A DNA stretch of 7,037 nt from CAYGAG01 sp964347765 (GTDB lineage: Archaea > Thermoproteota > Bathyarchaeia > Bathyarchaeales > Bathycorpusculaceae): contig CAYGAG010000077.1 of the NCBI GenBank assembly GCA_964347765.1, forward strand, positions 1 through 7,037, in the 5' to 3' direction. Below the pieces are notes generated by a model. That model searched no databases. It saw only the letters and a program-made list of their open reading frames with translations, and was not told the DNA's origin. The position numbers were made by a program, and so were the translations under genes. This document shows, piece after piece, positions 5,290 through 7,037 of the stretch (the first letter of the stretch is position 1; the number at the start of each line of letters is the position of its first letter).

Positions 5290-7037
5290 ATGGTGTGTTT
5301 GACTGCTGAAGAATCGCTTGACCAGTTCATAGATAGAGCAGTTAGACGCTACTCCTCATTGTTTGGGCTGCCTTCATATATGAAGGTGATCTTCCTCCTA
5401 GCTTCGTCCTGCATCATCGGAACAATGCTCTCGACGATTACTCTGTTTCCTTTTCCTACTGTGTTGCGCTATGGATTGATGGTTGGCGTTCCTTTATTGC
5501 TAGCGAATCTGATTCTCGACTATTTTGTAAGTATGATTATATTGAAGCTAGATCCCATCTATGATTTCAGAAGAACTGCTGCTCTCTCCTTTTTCAGCTT
5601 GATTTTCTGGTTTTCATTCGTCCTTACAGGCTTGGGGCTGTCAAGTTTGTTTGGGCTGTCTTGGTGGTTAAGGCTTTGTCTAATAGGGTTCTCAGCAGTC
5701 CTGATCCTGCGTCTGACCGTCTTTCACTCCACTTCTTCGGCTGGTTATTCACGGCTTCTGGTGGCGTCTCTCCTTCAACCCCTGCTTACTGCAATTCCCT
5801 TTCTGATCCTTTGGAAGACCATTAGTAATTCTTTTGTCTTGGCCATTTACCCATATCTGATTGTCTCGTCAGTAGTGAGCATCGTATCAAACCATTTTTT
5901 CATCTATCTGATAAACCGCGTAGGCACAGGAACTCTTAGGATTCCTTCGCTATCATTTTTCAAGGCCTTCCTACTCAATTGGATAGTGGGCTTAAACACG
6001 CCTTTCGAAGAGCTTCTTGAAAAGTTGGGAGAAGAGCAGGATGTTGACATTTCTTTGATAAAGTTTGAGGCCTCTAAACCCAAGGCAGTCATAGTTGTGC
6101 CTTCGGTGCATCCTGGCCCTTTCAAGAACGTAGGAAGCAGCCTTCTACCGTCTCTCCTAAAAGCTGCTTTAGAAAAAGAGCTTGGTTGTGTTGTCGGAGT
6201 ACCGCACGGTTTGCTAGGTCATGAGCTTGACCTGGTTTCCCAGAGCCAAAGCCAAAAGGTAATCGACGAAGTTGTCAAATCTGCGAGATTCAGGGCTTCT
6301 GAGACGAGTGCCACTCCATTTGTCAAGGTTACCAATGATCTAGCTACTGTATGCTGTCAGATCTTTGGAAGGTCTGCCTTCGTTTCGTTAACATTGGCCC
6401 CTGAGACCACGGAAGACTTTCCTCAAGAACTGGGATCGTTTGTTCGTGGACTGACAGAAGAGGCTGGATTCGAAGACTGTATGGTCGTCAACGCACACAA
6501 TAGCATAGATGGAACAACCAATGTAGAAGATGCTTTGAGCGCTATACACAGAGCTGCAACTGATTGTCTCGAGCAGGCGAAGCATTTGGCTTGTTTTCCT
6601 TTTGAGATTGGTGCCAGTAGTGTCTTGCCAGAGGAGTTCGGCATTAAGGAGGGGATGGGTCCTGGCGGTATAAGTGTTATTGTGATCAAAGTGGGGGAGC
6701 AGAAGACTTCTTATGTGGTAATCGATGGCAATAACATGGTCTCAGGGTTGCGAGAGAAGATTCTTTCAAGTCTTAGACCATTGACCCTGAACGGGGGCGA
6801 GGTTTTCACAACAGACACACATGCCGTAAACGCACTGATACTAGACAAGAAAGGATATAATCCGATAGGCGAGGTCATAAACCATGAGAGACTTGTTGAC
6901 TACATCAACGCCGCCGCATTTGCGGCGATTTCTAATCTAGAGCCTGCGAAAGTTATTACTGGAAGGGTAACGGTTCGAAACGTAAAAGTCATTGGAGAAG
7001 AGAGAGTGAAAGCCCTATGTCTTTTGGCGGACATGGC
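5290..7037 (+). CDS. DUF2070 family membrane protein, 3' partial
   Basis: The frame runs from ATG 5290 to the right edge without a stop, giving 582 residues. The N-terminal part holds about six membrane helices (roughly residues 31-53, 62-85, 97-122, 126-142, 156-175 and 182-208). A soluble domain from about residue 255 carries motifs I recognise as archaeal DUF2070: VPSVHPGPFKNVGSSLLPS (271-289), VPHGLLGHELDL (304-315), VVNAHNSID (399-407), GMGPGG (455-460), VVIDGNNMVSGLRE (476-489) and TTDTHAVN (507-514). The repeated His, Asp and Asn suggest a metal-dependent enzyme; I recall the COG naming this group a predicted membrane-associated lipid hydrolase of the neutral ceramidase superfamily, which I could not check. 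Family length is near 600, so little is missing. No substrate is known. Confidence 0.9.
   Translation, partial: MVCLTAEESLDQFIDRAVRRYSSLFGLPSYMKVIFLLASSCIIGTMLSTITLFPFPTVLRYGLMVGVPLLLANLILDYFVSMIILKLDPIYDFRRTAALSFFSLIFWFSFVLTGLGLSSLFGLSWWLRLCLIGFSAVLILRLTVFHSTSSAGYSRLLVASLLQPLLTAIPFLILWKTISNSFVLAIYPYLIVSSVVSIVSNHFFIYLINRVGTGTLRIPSLSFFKAFLLNWIVGLNTPFEELLEKLGEEQDVDISLIKFEASKPKAVIVVPSVHPGPFKNVGSSLLPSLLKAALEKELGCVVGVPHGLLGHELDLVSQSQSQKVIDEVVKSARFRASETSATPFVKVTNDLATVCCQIFGRSAFVSLTLAPETTEDFPQELGSFVRGLTEEAGFEDCMVVNAHNSIDGTTNVEDALSAIHRAATDCLEQAKHLACFPFEIGASSVLPEEFGIKEGMGPGGISVIVIKVGEQKTSYVVIDGNNMVSGLREKILSSLRPLTLNGGEVFTTDTHAVNALILDKKGYNPIGEVINHERLVDYINAAAFAAISNLEPAKVITGRVTVRNVKVIGEERVKALCLLADM

Noticed and set aside
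5904..6689. Three minus-strand open frames across the DUF2070 gene.
   Set aside because: They are shadows of the conserved plus-strand frame, which runs open for more than 1.7 kb with family motifs.
1..7037. CRISPR array, insertion sequence, attachment site or defence/toxin genes.
   Set aside because: No regularly spaced repeats, transposase or integrase motifs, terminal inverted repeats or defence-related domains were found; the MazG-like protein is not paired with a MazE/MazF-type module.

Overview
The window is a 7.0-kb piece of an archaeal chromosome. The evidence is the large subunit of the archaeal family-D DNA polymerase (DP2), a Sec61-beta translocon subunit, an archaeal-type serine hydroxymethyltransferase, an Sm-like protein, a DUF2070 membrane protein and TATA-box promoters with very short or absent leaders. 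PolD argues against a typical Thermoproteota (crenarchaeal) genome that relies only on B-family polymerases. With the mid-range base composition, an uncultured TACK-type archaeon such as Bathyarchaeia or Thaumarchaeota, or a euryarchaeon, is possible. That placement is inference, not something the sequence proves.

Layout from left to right: the C-terminal half of DP2 (+, cut by the left edge); a small winged-helix protein (+); a MazG-like nucleotide pyrophosphohydrolase with a zinc-binding tail (-); a GNAT acetyltransferase (+); serine hydroxymethyltransferase (-); Sec61-beta (+, 55 aa); an Sm-like small protein (-); and a DUF2070 membrane protein (+, cut by the right edge). After the first two genes the strand flips at every gene, so every later junction is convergent or divergent. 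The only possible co-transcribed pair is DP2 and the winged-helix gene, and the latter seems to have its own TATA box.

The genes are core housekeeping functions: replication (DP2), one-carbon/glycine metabolism (GlyA), protein translocation (Sec61-beta), nucleotide-pool cleaning (MazG-like) and possible RNA binding (Sm-like). There is no mobile element, CRISPR array, rRNA or convincing tRNA. No previously undescribed multi-gene system is visible. The points most worth a second look are the Asp in place of the expected catalytic Asn in DP2, one TATA-like box exactly midway between two divergent start codons, a palindrome against the glyA TATA box, the tail-to-tail Sec61-beta/Sm-like pair only 10 bp apart, and the histidine-rich soluble domain of the uncharacterised DUF2070 protein.
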